Part shown: positions 54,571 to 64,000 of the stretch, in pieces
How positions within the stretch are numbered: position 1 is the first letter of the stretch
How the letters are laid out: each line of letters starts with the position of its first letter
Assembly: GCA_964484265.1 (NCBI GenBank)
Contig: CAZAFH010000001.1
Location: 124,001-188,000, forward strand
DNA from: SIAQ01 sp964484265
GTDB taxonomy: Bacteria; Planctomycetota; Planctomycetia; Gemmatales; Gemmataceae
DNA length: 64,000 nucleotides
Direction: 5' to 3'
Made by a program: the position numbers and the translations under genes
The notes under the pieces: model-generated
Databases searched by the model: none
Told to the model about the DNA's origin: nothing
What the model saw: the letters and a program-made list of their open reading frames with translations, nothing else

Positions 54571-57021
54571 ATGACGTTCCTAACCCCGTTTATGCTCTGG
54601 GGCGCGATGGCGGCGGGTATTCCGGTTGCGATTCACTTTTTCTTTCGCAGCCGATATCGCACCGTGCCATGGGCGGCCATGAAATTTCTGCTGACCAGCG
54701 TAGAGCAGACGAGTCGGCGTTTGAAGTTTCAGGAACTCATTCTGCTCCTGCTGCGCATGGCCGTTCTTATACTGCTGGCGCTGGCGTTCGCCAGGCCGAT
54801 TTCATCGATGATCAAAGGCGCCGGCCGCGGCGAAGCGGTTGACGCGGTCTTCGTGTTCGACACCTCGTTCACCATGGGCGCCAGCGACGGCGAAAACCAA
54901 TCCAGACTCGATCGCGCCAAGGCTCACGCGAATCACGTCATCGACGAACTGCCCGCACACTCGACGGTGCAGATCATCACCTGTGCTGGTCATCGCAAAG
55001 TCCTGCTCGGGCCGCGAACGCCAAGCAACCTCGACCAGGCCCGCGAACTCGTGAAGGACCTCGAACTCGACTCGCTCAGCACGAATCTCGCCATCGGCGT
55101 CGAAGAAGCGCGCGGCGTGTTGCAGCGCGGGCAGGCGTCGAATAAGGAATTTTACCTATTCGGCGACATGCAGAAGAATGGCTTCGACGAGCAACCCGCG
55201 GAACTGAAGTCGGCGCTGACTGCCATCAAGGAGCAGGCGGTCGTGCATTTCGTACGATGCGAGACCCTCAAGAAGATCCGCAACGCTGCCGTCGTCAACA
55301 TCGTTCCGCAGTCGGGGGTACCTCGACCGGGCGAACGCGTTGATTTTGCGGTGTTCGTGAAAAATACCGGAAGCGAACCGCTGGAGAAAGTCTTTCTGTC
55401 GCTTGACGTGATCGAAAAGCGAAAGAAGGGAGCCGTGGAGGCGAACCGAAGCGACACCAAAAAGGGCGAGAAGGTCGAGGTTCCGAAAATTCTCCCCGGC
55501 GCGACCGAAGCGGTGAACGTGACCGTGAAACTCGAAAAGCCCGGCCTGACCGTCCTGACCGCTCGCCTGACGAACGACCAGATGGATGGCGACAATCGTT
55601 TCGACCAGGTCATTCAGGTTCGCGACCAGGTCAATATCCTCGTTGTCGATGGCAACTACAGCGAACGCGATCCGCCCAGCGCGTCGAGTTTCTTCCTGAT
55701 GCATTCGCTCTTGCCCGTAAAGGAAACCGAACGCGCGACGTACAAGTACCATCCGCGCGTCGTTCCCGCCCGGCTCGCGTCGAAAGCGCTTCTCAATAAC
55801 CAGGACGTTTGCATCCTCGTCAACTGCTCTTTGAAGTCGAAGCCTGGCCTCCGGGCGGACACGCTGCCCGAGGACTTTCGTTTGGAACTCGAATCCTTCG
55901 TGAAGAAGGGTAAAGGCCTGATAATCTTCGGCGGCGATAACGTCATTCCCGACGCCTACAACAAGCTGTTGGGCGAAGAACTTCGCCTCCTGCCGATGCC
56001 TCTTAAAAGTGTCGTAAAAGCCGAGGCGACCAAGCCGTTCTTTATCAATCGCGGCAGCTTCCGTGACGGACCGGCGGTGTTCCGCAATTTCGGCGAAGAC
56101 AAATACTATGAAATTTTCGACGCCGTGGTCGTGTATCGCCATCTCGAGATCGACGAAAAGGGGACGTTCCCTAAACCAGCGAAAAAAACGCAAAAACCTC
56201 TCGAAGACGAAGCGCCCCAGACGGCAGTGGATGCGGACGCCGGCGCGGAGAACCCTCCGCACGTCATCGTCAGGCTCGGGACCGGCGAACCCGCTGCAGC
56301 CATGAAAAAGGCCGCGCCGAAGGACGTCGATCGCAGCGGCAGTGCCCTGGCGGCCTCGAAAAAAGTCGGCGAGGGCGAAGTCATCTTCATCGCCACCGCA
56401 GCCAATTTCGAGGGGCTGGAACCCGATCCGACGCGCCCGAACCTGATGTTGCCTCGCTGGACCACGCTGCACACGCTTCCCACGCTGCTCTACTTCATCG
56501 AAGCCTCGCTGAGCCATATCGCCCACGGGCAATCGCAGAACTACAACCTCGCAGCCGGCGAAACGCTAAACTGGTTTCCGACCGGACGCGTGGACATGGT
56601 GCATGATCTCGTCAGCCCGAATGGCAAGGTAATCCGCCTGGGCCTGCCCGAGAAAAAGGCCGGGCGCAAAGTTGTCATCGCGCCCGACCTGCATCAGGCA
56701 GGAGTTTACCGGATGATGACCTCGCTGCGCGGCGCCGAGGCGAGCGACACTGTCGATTCAGCCACGGCCGAGGACCACGGCGTGCCGATCGCGGTGGTTT
56801 ATGATGCCAAGGAAATCGAGAATTTCTCGACATTGAGCGACCGCGAAATCAACGATTCGATCGGTTTCACGCCGATTCACATCGAGGCAGGGAAGTCGGC
56901 CGGCGCCAACTCGGGCGAGGATCGGCTCAATCGCGAATGGACGGTGTGGGTCCTGCTGGCGGTGTTGCTGCTGGCGCTCGTCGAAGTTGCGTTCGCGTGG
57001 TTCTGCAGCAAAGCGTGGTAA
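54571..57021 (+). CDS. BatA-like VWA membrane protein
   Basis: The 816-residue protein starts with the BatA N-terminal pattern ('MTFLTPFMLWGAMAAGIPVAI') and two membrane helices (about 5-25, 55-75). A VWA-type domain follows (about 88-270) with 'VFDTSFTMG' (a MIDAS-like DxSxT). The large C-terminal portion contains a beta domain (about 245-350) and a glutamine-amidotransferase-like/DUF region. A last membrane helix is near residue 800. It is the usual membrane partner of the MoxR/DUF58 pair. Confidence 0.88.
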   Translation: MTFLTPFMLWGAMAAGIPVAIHFFFRSRYRTVPWAAMKFLLTSVEQTSRRLKFQELILLLLRMAVLILLALAFARPISSMIKGAGRGEAVDAVFVFDTSFTMGASDGENQSRLDRAKAHANHVIDELPAHSTVQIITCAGHRKVLLGPRTPSNLDQARELVKDLELDSLSTNLAIGVEEARGVLQRGQASNKEFYLFGDMQKNGFDEQPAELKSALTAIKEQAVVHFVRCETLKKIRNAAVVNIVPQSGVPRPGERVDFAVFVKNTGSEPLEKVFLSLDVIEKRKKGAVEANRSDTKKGEKVEVPKILPGATEAVNVTVKLEKPGLTVLTARLTNDQMDGDNRFDQVIQVRDQVNILVVDGNYSERDPPSASSFFLMHSLLPVKETERATYKYHPRVVPARLASKALLNNQDVCILVNCSLKSKPGLRADTLPEDFRLELESFVKKGKGLIIFGGDNVIPDAYNKLLGEELRLLPMPLKSVVKAEATKPFFINRGSFRDGPAVFRNFGEDKYYEIFDAVVVYRHLEIDEKGTFPKPAKKTQKPLEDEAPQTAVDADAGAENPPHVIVRLGTGEPAAAMKKAAPKDVDRSGSALAASKKVGEGEVIFIATAANFEGLEPDPTRPNLMLPRWTTLHTLPTLLYFIEASLSHIAHGQSQNYNLAAGETLNWFPTGRVDMVHDLVSPNGKVIRLGLPEKKAGRKVVIAPDLHQAGVYRMMTSLRGAEASDTVDSATAEDHGVPIAVVYDAKEIENFSTLSDREINDSIGFTPIHIEAGKSAGANSGEDRLNREWTVWVLLAVLLLALVEVAFAWFCSKAW

Positions 57022-57064
57022 GCGATATTTCTCCTTGAAACGATAACCAGGGACAATCCTGATC

Positions 57065-59530
57065 ATGAACTTTCTAACGCGAATCCTGGCGATCGACGTG
57101 CCGGCGAACACGAAGCTGATTTGGCCTCCCGACTTCAGCTTTCGCGGACTGTCCACCGGTTGGGCGGCGTTCGTGATCGCGCTCGTATTGCTTGGATCGT
57201 TGGCGGTGCTGTTCTTCTACCTGCTCGAAAAAGGCACGCTCGGCATCATCCGGCGCGTCTTCCTGATCGGCATCCGCGTTTCGATTCTGTTGCTCTTGCT
57301 CTTCTTGCTATTACGGCCCGTGCTCGTTGCCGAGTTTCAGGGCGAAAGACCGCGAGGCATAGCATTCCTGCTGGACGCCAGCCAAAGCATGGACCAGCGC
57401 GACCGCCGGCTGACCGATGGCGATAAGGCGCGTGTCGCCATCGCGCTCGGCAAATTGCCGCTTGATACCAAGCTCTCCGAGAAAATGTCGATCCTTCCGG
57501 CCGATCTGCCCAAGGATCCAGCACGCCGCGATCTTGTCAAGGCGATCCTGGAGCATAAGGATCTGGCCCTTGTGCCGAAGATCGAGAAACTCGGTCCGCT
57601 TCGGGTTCAGCTCTTCGCTGCGGATTATCGTGGCATCGACAATTCGGCTCGTGATAGCGCCAAGACCTGGGCGGAAAAAATCATCACCGACTACGATTCC
57701 AAGGAAATGCGTGAGCGCCTCGACGTCAGCCGAACCTCGCTTGCCGACACCATCATGAAGATGCTGCAAACGAAGGAAAGCGACCTGCCCGGCGCCATGG
57801 TTGTCGTGACGGACGGCCAGGACAACGCGAGCAAATACACGCTGCAAGAGGCCGCTGCGGAATGCGCCCGCGCCAACGTGCCGTTGTACATCTACGGCGT
57901 CGGCAGCACCGAGGCAGGCCAGCTGAACCTCAAAGAGGTCGGCGTGCCGGATACGCTCTTCACCGAGGACACCGTCTCCGTGCCCCTTCGTTGGCGGGCG
58001 CAAGGCGTCAAGCGGGGCGATCTCGAAATCACCATGACCCTAGACGGCAAGAAAGTCGCCGAGAAGAAGCTCGGCCTTCGTCCCGGCGAGGATCTGCGCG
58101 ACGCCCTGAATTTCGTCGTGCCCAAGGATATCGAAAAACGCGAGAACCATGAACTCGTCACCACGATCCGCGTCAAGGGGCAGGAACTCGTCGATACCGT
58201 TAAGAACACAGTTCGCATCAACGAGCAAAAGATCAAGATCCTCTACATCGAGAATTCCCCGCGCTGGGAGTACAAATTCCTCCAGCCCGCGCTGATTCGC
58301 GATCGGCGCGTCGAGGTCGATTTCATCCTGGTAAACGCTGCGCCTGAGGTGGCGAAGGGCGGCAAGCCTTTCCTGCCCGAGTTCCCCAAGACCAAGGAAA
58401 AATTCTTCGAGTCGATGTACAACCTCGTCATCCTTGGCGATGTCAACTCCAACTATTTCTCCAAGGATCAGATGGAGTGGATTCGTGAATTCGTGCAAAA
58501 ACGCGGCGGCCTGATCGTGATGGCGGGCCGGCAGAACATGCCGAACACCTACGAGGGAACGCCGCTCGCGGAAGTGCTGCCCGTCGAGTTCATCAAACAG
58601 AAGTTCGGCCTCGATTCCGAGATCCGCACCCAGGAATATCCGCCGACCCTTACCGAAGCCGGCATGCGAACCGATTGGTTATCGCTTGGCGACACGCCCG
58701 AGGAAAACCTTGAAATTTGGCAGAAGAAGCTGCTCGGCTTCCACTGGCATTTTCCGGTTTCCAAGCTTCGCCCCGGCGCCGTTTCGCTCGTCGTGAATCC
58801 CCGCGCCAAAATGGGCGAGCAATCGATGCCGTTCCTGGCCACACAATATTACGGCAAAGGCCAGGTCGTTTGGCTTGGCAGCGACGAAACCTGGCGCTGG
58901 CGCTGGAACTACCAGGACAAATACTTCGTGCGTTTCTGGGGACAACTTGTCTATCAGCTTGGTCTGCCCAGTTTGCTCGGCGACGGCGCCAAACGTGCGA
59001 ACATGGCCATGGACCGCTCGCAGACCGTTCTTGGCACGAACAGCAAAATCTTCGTTCGTCTGCTCGAAAAGGATTTCACGGGTCGAAAGGATCCCAAGGT
59101 CCAGGCCACGCTCGAATATATCGACGCCAAACCTGGCGAGGAGAAGTCCAGGCCAATCGAGTTGCGTCTGGTTCCCGGGCAGCCTGGAGAATATGTCGCG
59201 TCGCTGTATAACGATCGATCGGGACGCATTCAGCTTCACGTGAAGAATCCCGAGATGAACACGTTCTCCTTCCGTGTCGATCTCCCCGCCAAACACGAGC
59301 TTGAGGAGTCAGGCCTGGCGGATAAGTCGCTGCGCGACGCAGCCGAGCTCTCGGGAGGCAAATTCTACCGTGAAGAGAACATACGCGAAATGACGGATAG
59401 TCTACCCGATCGCAAAACGGAATTCCGCCGGCGGCAGGAGATTCTCCTGTGGAACCCGCTCGCCATCCTGTTGTTCCTTGGCCTGATCACGACCGAATGG
59501 ATCGTGCGCAAGTTCTCAGACTTGAGTTAG
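57065..59530 (+). CDS. VWA membrane protein with amidotransferase-like domain
   Basis: The 821-residue protein has two N-terminal membrane helices (about 35-58 and 68-90), a VWA-type domain with MIDAS residues ('LLDASQSMD', 'VVTDGQD') at about 98-290, and a large middle beta region. A class I glutamine-amidotransferase-like domain is at about 430-640 ('LVILGDVNSNYFSK', 'GGLIVMAGRQNM'). A C-terminal membrane helix is at about 795-812. It lies 43 bases after the BatA-like gene, in the same operon. Planctomycete genomes often have this pair. Confidence 0.85.
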   Translation: MNFLTRILAIDVPANTKLIWPPDFSFRGLSTGWAAFVIALVLLGSLAVLFFYLLEKGTLGIIRRVFLIGIRVSILLLLLFLLLRPVLVAEFQGERPRGIAFLLDASQSMDQRDRRLTDGDKARVAIALGKLPLDTKLSEKMSILPADLPKDPARRDLVKAILEHKDLALVPKIEKLGPLRVQLFAADYRGIDNSARDSAKTWAEKIITDYDSKEMRERLDVSRTSLADTIMKMLQTKESDLPGAMVVVTDGQDNASKYTLQEAAAECARANVPLYIYGVGSTEAGQLNLKEVGVPDTLFTEDTVSVPLRWRAQGVKRGDLEITMTLDGKKVAEKKLGLRPGEDLRDALNFVVPKDIEKRENHELVTTIRVKGQELVDTVKNTVRINEQKIKILYIENSPRWEYKFLQPALIRDRRVEVDFILVNAAPEVAKGGKPFLPEFPKTKEKFFESMYNLVILGDVNSNYFSKDQMEWIREFVQKRGGLIVMAGRQNMPNTYEGTPLAEVLPVEFIKQKFGLDSEIRTQEYPPTLTEAGMRTDWLSLGDTPEENLEIWQKKLLGFHWHFPVSKLRPGAVSLVVNPRAKMGEQSMPFLATQYYGKGQVVWLGSDETWRWRWNYQDKYFVRFWGQLVYQLGLPSLLGDGAKRANMAMDRSQTVLGTNSKIFVRLLEKDFTGRKDPKVQATLEYIDAKPGEEKSRPIELRLVPGQPGEYVASLYNDRSGRIQLHVKNPEMNTFSFRVDLPAKHELEESGLADKSLRDAAELSGGKFYREENIREMTDSLPDRKTEFRRRQEILLWNPLAILLFLGLITTEWIVRKFSDLS

Positions 59531-59603
59531 GAAATGTTGCTTTCCCTTGGATTGACTACGCAATCGGCGAACACGCCGATTGCGAATGGAATATGAGACT
59601 CCT

Positions 59604-61508
59604 ATGGTTCCCGAATCCATAATAAGAAATCTCGCCAGCCTCCGCCAACGCGAGCGGATGTTATCGCTCGCCTGGGGAATCGCCTGCTGGTTGAGCATCG
59701 TGCTGGCGTTGCTGTTCGTGTGCTGTTTCATCGATTGGGTGATCGATCGTGATCAAGATACGCCGTTCGGCGTGCGATTTCTCCTGTTTGGCTTTCAGGC
59801 TCTTTGCGCGGTGGCGGCGGCCGTCTGGCTGATCGTGCTGCCGCAGATTCGCAGTCTGCCCGACGACATGCTTGCCCTGATGGTCGAAAACAGCCATCCA
59901 AAACTCGACCACCGCCTGATCAGTGCTGTGCAGCTCAATCAGCCAAACGCCAAACTTGGCGGCATGTCGCGCGAACTCGTCGCCGTCGTCACCAAGGAAG
60001 CGGAGAAGCAGGCGAACCAAATATCCTTCCCCTCGGTCGCCGATCACCAGCGTCTCAAACGCAGTGCCTACGTGTTCGGCCCCGTATTGCTCGCGGCACT
60101 CATACCGACCGCCATTTGGCCGAGCCTCGTGTTTACTCTGGTAGCCCGGCAAGCGCTTCTCGATTTCGAGATACCGCATTCGGTCACGCTCGAGAATGAA
60201 TCAGCCCCCTATTGGCCCATGGGCGACGATATCGAGATCAAGTACCTCGTCAAAGGAAATTTCGCCGAGGACATGATCGGAACGCTCAAAGTTACGCCCG
60301 AGGGCCAGAGCGCGAGCCTTTACGAGCTTCGGTACACCGAGAAGCACAAGGACGGCGCCCTCTTCGGCGCGACAATCTCCGCCCGCGACATCAGCACGGA
60401 AACGATCCAATTCTCGGCTCGTCTTCGCGATGGCCGTACCAAGCATAGAAGTAAAATGACTCTGGTCGCTCGTCCCAGCCTGCTCTCCGGCAATCCCAAG
60501 GCCTGGCTCATCTACCCCGAATATTGCACTCAGGGCCAGCCACGCTTCGAGAAACAACAGAGTCGCGGCGACGTCTCGGGCATCATCGGTTCCTCTGTCC
60601 GTATCGAGGCACAGACTGTCCGCCCGGTCAAGCTGGCATGGGTTGAATTGCTCGGGCCTGAGAAGATCGAAACGAAACGCGACAGCGTGGACGCACAGTT
60701 CGCTGAAGTGGTTAAGGTGCGGCGCCCGCTCACGGTAAAGAAATCCGATGAGGGATCGTTGTTGAGCGATACCTTCGACCTCACCGAAGGCCTTACTGGC
60801 TATCGCATCCTTCTCGAAGACGAACATGGTTTCAAGAACATCCCGGCTCCGCGCCGCAGTCTGCGAGTCGTGCCCGAAGATCCGCCGCAGGTCAATCTGT
60901 TGCGCGTCACCTTCGGTTCCGGGGCCGATTTCGATGTCGAAGGCCTGCCCGTCGTCATCGGCGGACGTATCCGCATTCCATACACCGTGACCGGCGCCTA
61001 TGGCTTAGGTCGGGCCGAGGTTCGCTATCGCGTGCTCAAAAAGGTCGAGAGCGGCAACGAACCGGTCGAAGAGGAATCGTGGATTGATCTCAAGATGACC
61101 GAGTACGGCGGCGACGACAAAGACGGTTTCTTCGACCCCAAGACCGGCGTGTTTCAAAACACCAAATTCGACCAGCAGATCGGCTTCCATGCCGTGCCCC
61201 AACTATCCCAGGCCGATCTCGGACGAACCATCGGCGGCGGGCGATACTTCCTCGAAACCAAGGGCTTGCTCGACCGCAAGACGGGCATGGCGCTGAAATT
61301 GAAGTCCGGCGATCAGATCGAGTACTGCGTCAAGGTCTACGCGATGCCCAGGGATGGCGTCGTCCCGTTTGGCATTTCCGAAACGCGCGTCAGCACCATG
61401 ATGGACGCGAATGAATTCCTGACCTGGATCACGCAAGTTGGGCGAGAGGACGAACGCGTCCGCCAGCTGGAACTCGACCAACGCGGCGTGTTTGAAAGGA
61501 AACAGTAA
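59604..61508 (+). CDS. Large membrane protein of the moxR operon, unknown function
   Basis: The roughly 634-residue protein has three N-terminal membrane helices (about 22-46, 54-75 and 150-180). A long beta-rich exported or periplasmic part follows (about 185-600). It lies 73 bases after the VWA gene. The layout (helices, 'LVARQALLDFEIPHSVTLENES', then repeated beta segments) is found in planctomycete MoxR clusters. The start could also be ATG 59586; no good ribosome site decides. No catalytic motif seen. Confidence 0.7.
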   Translation: MVPESIIRNLASLRQRERMLSLAWGIACWLSIVLALLFVCCFIDWVIDRDQDTPFGVRFLLFGFQALCAVAAAVWLIVLPQIRSLPDDMLALMVENSHPKLDHRLISAVQLNQPNAKLGGMSRELVAVVTKEAEKQANQISFPSVADHQRLKRSAYVFGPVLLAALIPTAIWPSLVFTLVARQALLDFEIPHSVTLENESAPYWPMGDDIEIKYLVKGNFAEDMIGTLKVTPEGQSASLYELRYTEKHKDGALFGATISARDISTETIQFSARLRDGRTKHRSKMTLVARPSLLSGNPKAWLIYPEYCTQGQPRFEKQQSRGDVSGIIGSSVRIEAQTVRPVKLAWVELLGPEKIETKRDSVDAQFAEVVKVRRPLTVKKSDEGSLLSDTFDLTEGLTGYRILLEDEHGFKNIPAPRRSLRVVPEDPPQVNLLRVTFGSGADFDVEGLPVVIGGRIRIPYTVTGAYGLGRAEVRYRVLKKVESGNEPVEEESWIDLKMTEYGGDDKDGFFDPKTGVFQNTKFDQQIGFHAVPQLSQADLGRTIGGGRYFLETKGLLDRKTGMALKLKSGDQIEYCVKVYAMPRDGVVPFGISETRVSTMMDANEFLTWITQVGREDERVRQLELDQRGVFERKQ

Positions 61509-61837
61509 TTTTTCGCTGCTTCGCTGGGCCGATTGCGCTCTTCGGAGACATTAACCTTAGAGCGCGATCGCGATACCACAGGCCAATGCTGGTGTTGAAT
61601 AAAGGTTGAGCGCTGTCGATCACGAATGGTTCGAATGAAAAAGTGGGAAGAATGGGCGAAATATTCCCACTCGGCTTGCAACAACTGGTAAGATGCCAGA
61701 GTGGAACCATCACGAAAATCAAAGTTTTCACTGGCAATCGCTGCGGTTAATTGTTAGCATCAAGAGGTTGAAAAGTCTATAAAAAGTGAGAGTACCGGGC
61801 CTGGTTGGCTCACTCAACTTTTTTGGGGGGGATCCGC
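61509..61837. other. Intergenic region before the terminal coiled-coil gene
   Basis: These 329 bases contain no recognised gene. A GGGGGG run (61825-61830) is a plausible ribosome site for the ATG at 61838. No clear terminator or promoter was found. Confidence 0.5.
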
Positions 61838-64000
61838 ATGAAGTCCATCCATCGTCTTGGCCTCGTCATGGCCGCCTTCGTCACGCTGACCTATTCGGCA
61901 TTCGTGGCGGCCAATAACGAAGACCAGGTCCGCGACCAGCAGGAAAAACAGCGGCAGGTCCAGGCTAACACCGAGCAGATCGTTCGCCGCATCAACACGA
62001 TGCTCCGCGTGATGCAGTTCTACAATGTCGAATCCCCCGAACAGAAAATCATGGAAGAGATGAGCGGCACTCTTTCCAAGCTCAGCAAGAAAGAGATGAC
62101 CGAGATCATCCGCCAGTTGGAAGCCGCTGCGGCTCCGGTCGGCGGCAAAGACGACAAAGAACGCGAAAAGCTTTCCGAGGCGGCTCTCGAAAAAGCGCAC
62201 GAAAGCCATCGCAAGGTGCTCAATTCGCTGCACGAATTGGTCAGCCGATTCGACGCCGTCAAGTCTCTCGATCAGGCAGCCGATCGTTTCGAGAAGCTCG
62301 CCAAGTCGCAGCTTCACCTGAGCATCCTCACGGGCCAATCCATTCGCGATCTGGAAGAAACCAGCAAGCCGGACCTCTCCCCCACGGTTCGTCTGCTCAT
62401 CCAGAAGCGTAATCGCGTGCAAGGCACGGAGATGAAACGCCAAAGCGACAACCAACACGACATGGACCGCGACGTCTCGATTCTCGCCAAACAGGTCCAA
62501 CAGCTCGCGCCGAAACTCAACGCCGAGCAAAAAGGCCGCATCGCCGCCATGGACAAGTACATCGCGGAAAAGCGCCTACACGAGACCATCGTCGGCGCCG
62601 GCCAAAAATTGCGTGCGCTCGGCTACCCGCAACATCGCATCGAGCAATTCAAGCTCGGCAACACGATGCAGTGGCAGGCTGCCGGCCAGCTTCAAGAGGT
62701 CGCTCGTATCCTTCGCATGCCGTCCGATACGCTTGCCGCGTTGAAGGAAGCTCGTGAGAAAATCGAGCAGGCGATCGCCAAGCAGGATGAAATCAAGCAA
62801 GAAGTTCGCGATCAAAACGAGAAAGTGGTGGCGGACAAGAATCAACCCGAACCCAAGCAGGACCCGAAGACGAACAAGGGCGATCTGAAAATCCCCGACC
62901 TCACCCAGTTGCCCAAGGTCGCACCGGGCACGGTAAACGCTGCCGAGAAAAAAGCAGCGATCGAGAAGGTCATTCAAAATGCCATGAACGCGGAAAAGAA
63001 CGCCAAGTCCGCCGAGAAGCAAGCCAAGCTGGCGTTTGATACCAAGGACACCGCCAACCAGATCAAACCGCTTGCACAGGAAGTCGCCAAGTCGCTCGAA
63101 AACGCCGAGAAGGCGATGGATGCGGCCAAAGAGAAGCTGTTGAAAAATCAGCCCGAGAAGGCCGGTGAACCGCAAACCAAGGCGACGGAGAAATTGAAAG
63201 ATGCGCTCAAGCAGCTCGACAAATTGATCGCTGCGGAGGAGAAAGCGAAAAACGATCCGCTCGCCGCCGTTCAGAAAGCGATCGAGAAGATCGATCAGAT
63301 TATCAAGGAGCAAGCCAAGACGCGCGACGACACGAAGGCGACTGTCGGTGAGAAACAGAACCTGAAGGTTCCGGAAATCGCCGCCAACCAAAAGGAACTC
63401 GCGAAGAAGACCGAGGAAGTCAAGAACCTCCCGACGCCAAACCAGGCCAAGGTGAACGAGGCGATTGACAAGGCAGCCAAGGCGATGAACCAGGCCGCGA
63501 AGAATCTCGACGAAAAGAAGTCGCCCGAGGCCCTCGCCAAACAAGATAAGGCTCTCGATGCCCTGAAGGAAGCCCGCAACGAATTGGCCGAGAAGGCAGC
63601 GGAGATCGAGAAGCGCCGCGACGATATCGCCAAGCTCGAACAAGCCACGAAAAATCTCGCGGAACTCGCCAAGCAGGAAAAAAATGTCGCTCAGCAGGCC
63701 AACAAGAACGCCGGCCAGCCCAAGGCGGACGCTGGCGACAACAAGAAGCTGGCCAAGGAACAAGGCGCGTTGACTCCCAAGGCCAATGACATCGCCAAGG
63801 AAGTCGCCAAGGCGGCCCCGAAGGCGGCTGAGAAGATCGCCGAGAGCACCAAGAACATGCAGGCGGCCGAGAAGGATTTGAACAAGAACGCTCCAAAGGA
63901 TGGCGCCCAGCAAGCCAAGGAAGCCGGTGCGAAGCTGGATGAGGCTCAAAAGGCACTGCAAAATGCGTTGAATGATCTCAAGGGCAAGGAGCTCGCCGAG
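61838..64000 (+). CDS. Exported coiled-coil protein, 3' end outside the window
   Basis: The reading frame from ATG 61838 stays open to the last base (721 codons), so the C-terminus is missing. A signal peptide (about 1-25) is followed by a mixed helical region (about 26-300) and then by a long Lys/Ala/Glu/Gln-rich, repetitive coiled coil (about 330 on; 'AAKAMNQAAKNLDEKKS', 'AEKDLNKNAPKDGAQQAK'). The long minus-strand ORFs here are shadows of this composition. The gene follows the moxR operon in the same direction. Such proteins are typical of planctomycete VWA clusters and may act as extracytoplasmic scaffolds; function unknown. Confidence 0.75.
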   Translation, partial: MKSIHRLGLVMAAFVTLTYSAFVAANNEDQVRDQQEKQRQVQANTEQIVRRINTMLRVMQFYNVESPEQKIMEEMSGTLSKLSKKEMTEIIRQLEAAAAPVGGKDDKEREKLSEAALEKAHESHRKVLNSLHELVSRFDAVKSLDQAADRFEKLAKSQLHLSILTGQSIRDLEETSKPDLSPTVRLLIQKRNRVQGTEMKRQSDNQHDMDRDVSILAKQVQQLAPKLNAEQKGRIAAMDKYIAEKRLHETIVGAGQKLRALGYPQHRIEQFKLGNTMQWQAAGQLQEVARILRMPSDTLAALKEAREKIEQAIAKQDEIKQEVRDQNEKVVADKNQPEPKQDPKTNKGDLKIPDLTQLPKVAPGTVNAAEKKAAIEKVIQNAMNAEKNAKSAEKQAKLAFDTKDTANQIKPLAQEVAKSLENAEKAMDAAKEKLLKNQPEKAGEPQTKATEKLKDALKQLDKLIAAEEKAKNDPLAAVQKAIEKIDQIIKEQAKTRDDTKATVGEKQNLKVPEIAANQKELAKKTEEVKNLPTPNQAKVNEAIDKAAKAMNQAAKNLDEKKSPEALAKQDKALDALKEARNELAEKAAEIEKRRDDIAKLEQATKNLAELAKQEKNVAQQANKNAGQPKADAGDNKKLAKEQGALTPKANDIAKEVAKAAPKAAEKIAESTKNMQAAEKDLNKNAPKDGAQQAKEAGAKLDEAQKALQNALNDLKGKELAE

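Noticed and set aside
55156..56532. 458-residue minus-strand ORF in the BatA-like gene
   Set aside because: Antisense to a well-supported VWA gene; no motif.
54571..57021. Toxin-antitoxin reading of the VWA gene neighbourhood
   Set aside because: The genes form a normal MoxR/DUF58/VWA operon.
62576..63961. 461-residue minus-strand ORF at the window end
   Set aside because: Leu/Arg/Gly-rich mirror of the Lys/Ala/Glu-rich coiled-coil gene; a composition artefact.

Overview
This window looks like a chromosomal contig from a planctomycete, probably of the Gemmatales/Pirellulales type. I infer this from lineage-typical families: a planctomycete-type ECF sigma factor next to a protein kinase gene, a giant kinase/WD40 protein, a DUF1549/DUF1553 cytochrome protein with a DUF1501 partner, secreted sulfatase, sialidase and esterase genes, and a surface protein carrying the 'LEDRLTPS' N-terminal motif. 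No rRNA, tRNA, CRISPR array, IS element or phage gene was recognised. One run of 100 N (33681-33780) is an assembly gap.

Layout. (1) 0.25-4.2 kb: three genes of a type VI secretion module (tssK, tssL and a short tssM-like gene). (2) 4.2-14 kb: a signalling block with an ECF sigma factor and kinase-fold/GAF gene pair, a 1409-residue kinase with about 15 WD40 repeats, and a divergent secreted TPR-CHAT (caspase-like) protein. (3) 14.2-17.1 kb: tandem paralogous exported proteins. (4) 17.1-24.5 kb: secreted hydrolases, including a cystatin-like/alpha-beta hydrolase fusion, two phosphoesterase-fold proteins (one with no metal ligands left), a sialate O-acetylesterase-like protein and a sulfatase. 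(5) 24.5-38.6 kb: a 37-bp perfect inverted repeat, two small unknown genes, a sialidase/DUF1549/LRR/DUF1501 run, a 105-bp tandem-repeat gene broken by the gap, a double amidohydrolase and an SdrD-B-like surface protein. (6) 38.6-49.9 kb, minus strand: a complete F-type ATP synthase operon, atpZ-I-B-E-F-H-A-G-D-C, interrupted at two places by three-gene cassettes. (7) 50-64 kb: a DUF4912 protein, a NikL-like protein, and a MoxR/DUF58/VWA operon ending in a coiled-coil ORF that runs off the window.

How the genes work together. The ATP synthase genes make all eight F1Fo subunits plus two assembly-type membrane proteins. The MoxR, DUF58 and VWA membrane proteins are the usual partners of a MoxR chaperone system acting at the cytoplasmic membrane. 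The secreted hydrolases fit breakdown of sulfated and sialylated glycans. The first 14 kb may be a stimulus-response region, but that link rests on proximity only.

The strongest leads are the two cassettes inside the ATP synthase operon. One is DUF4160-DUF2442-DUF2442, coupled almost base-to-base to atpG. The other contains a 4-bp-overlapping pair of unknown genes that looks like a toxin-antitoxin or effector-immunity pair. Further leads are a set of proteins that keep an enzyme fold but lose catalytic residues: the kinase with HGN in place of HRD, the phosphoesterase without metal ligands, and the second amidohydrolase half. The cystatin-hydrolase fusion is also notable.
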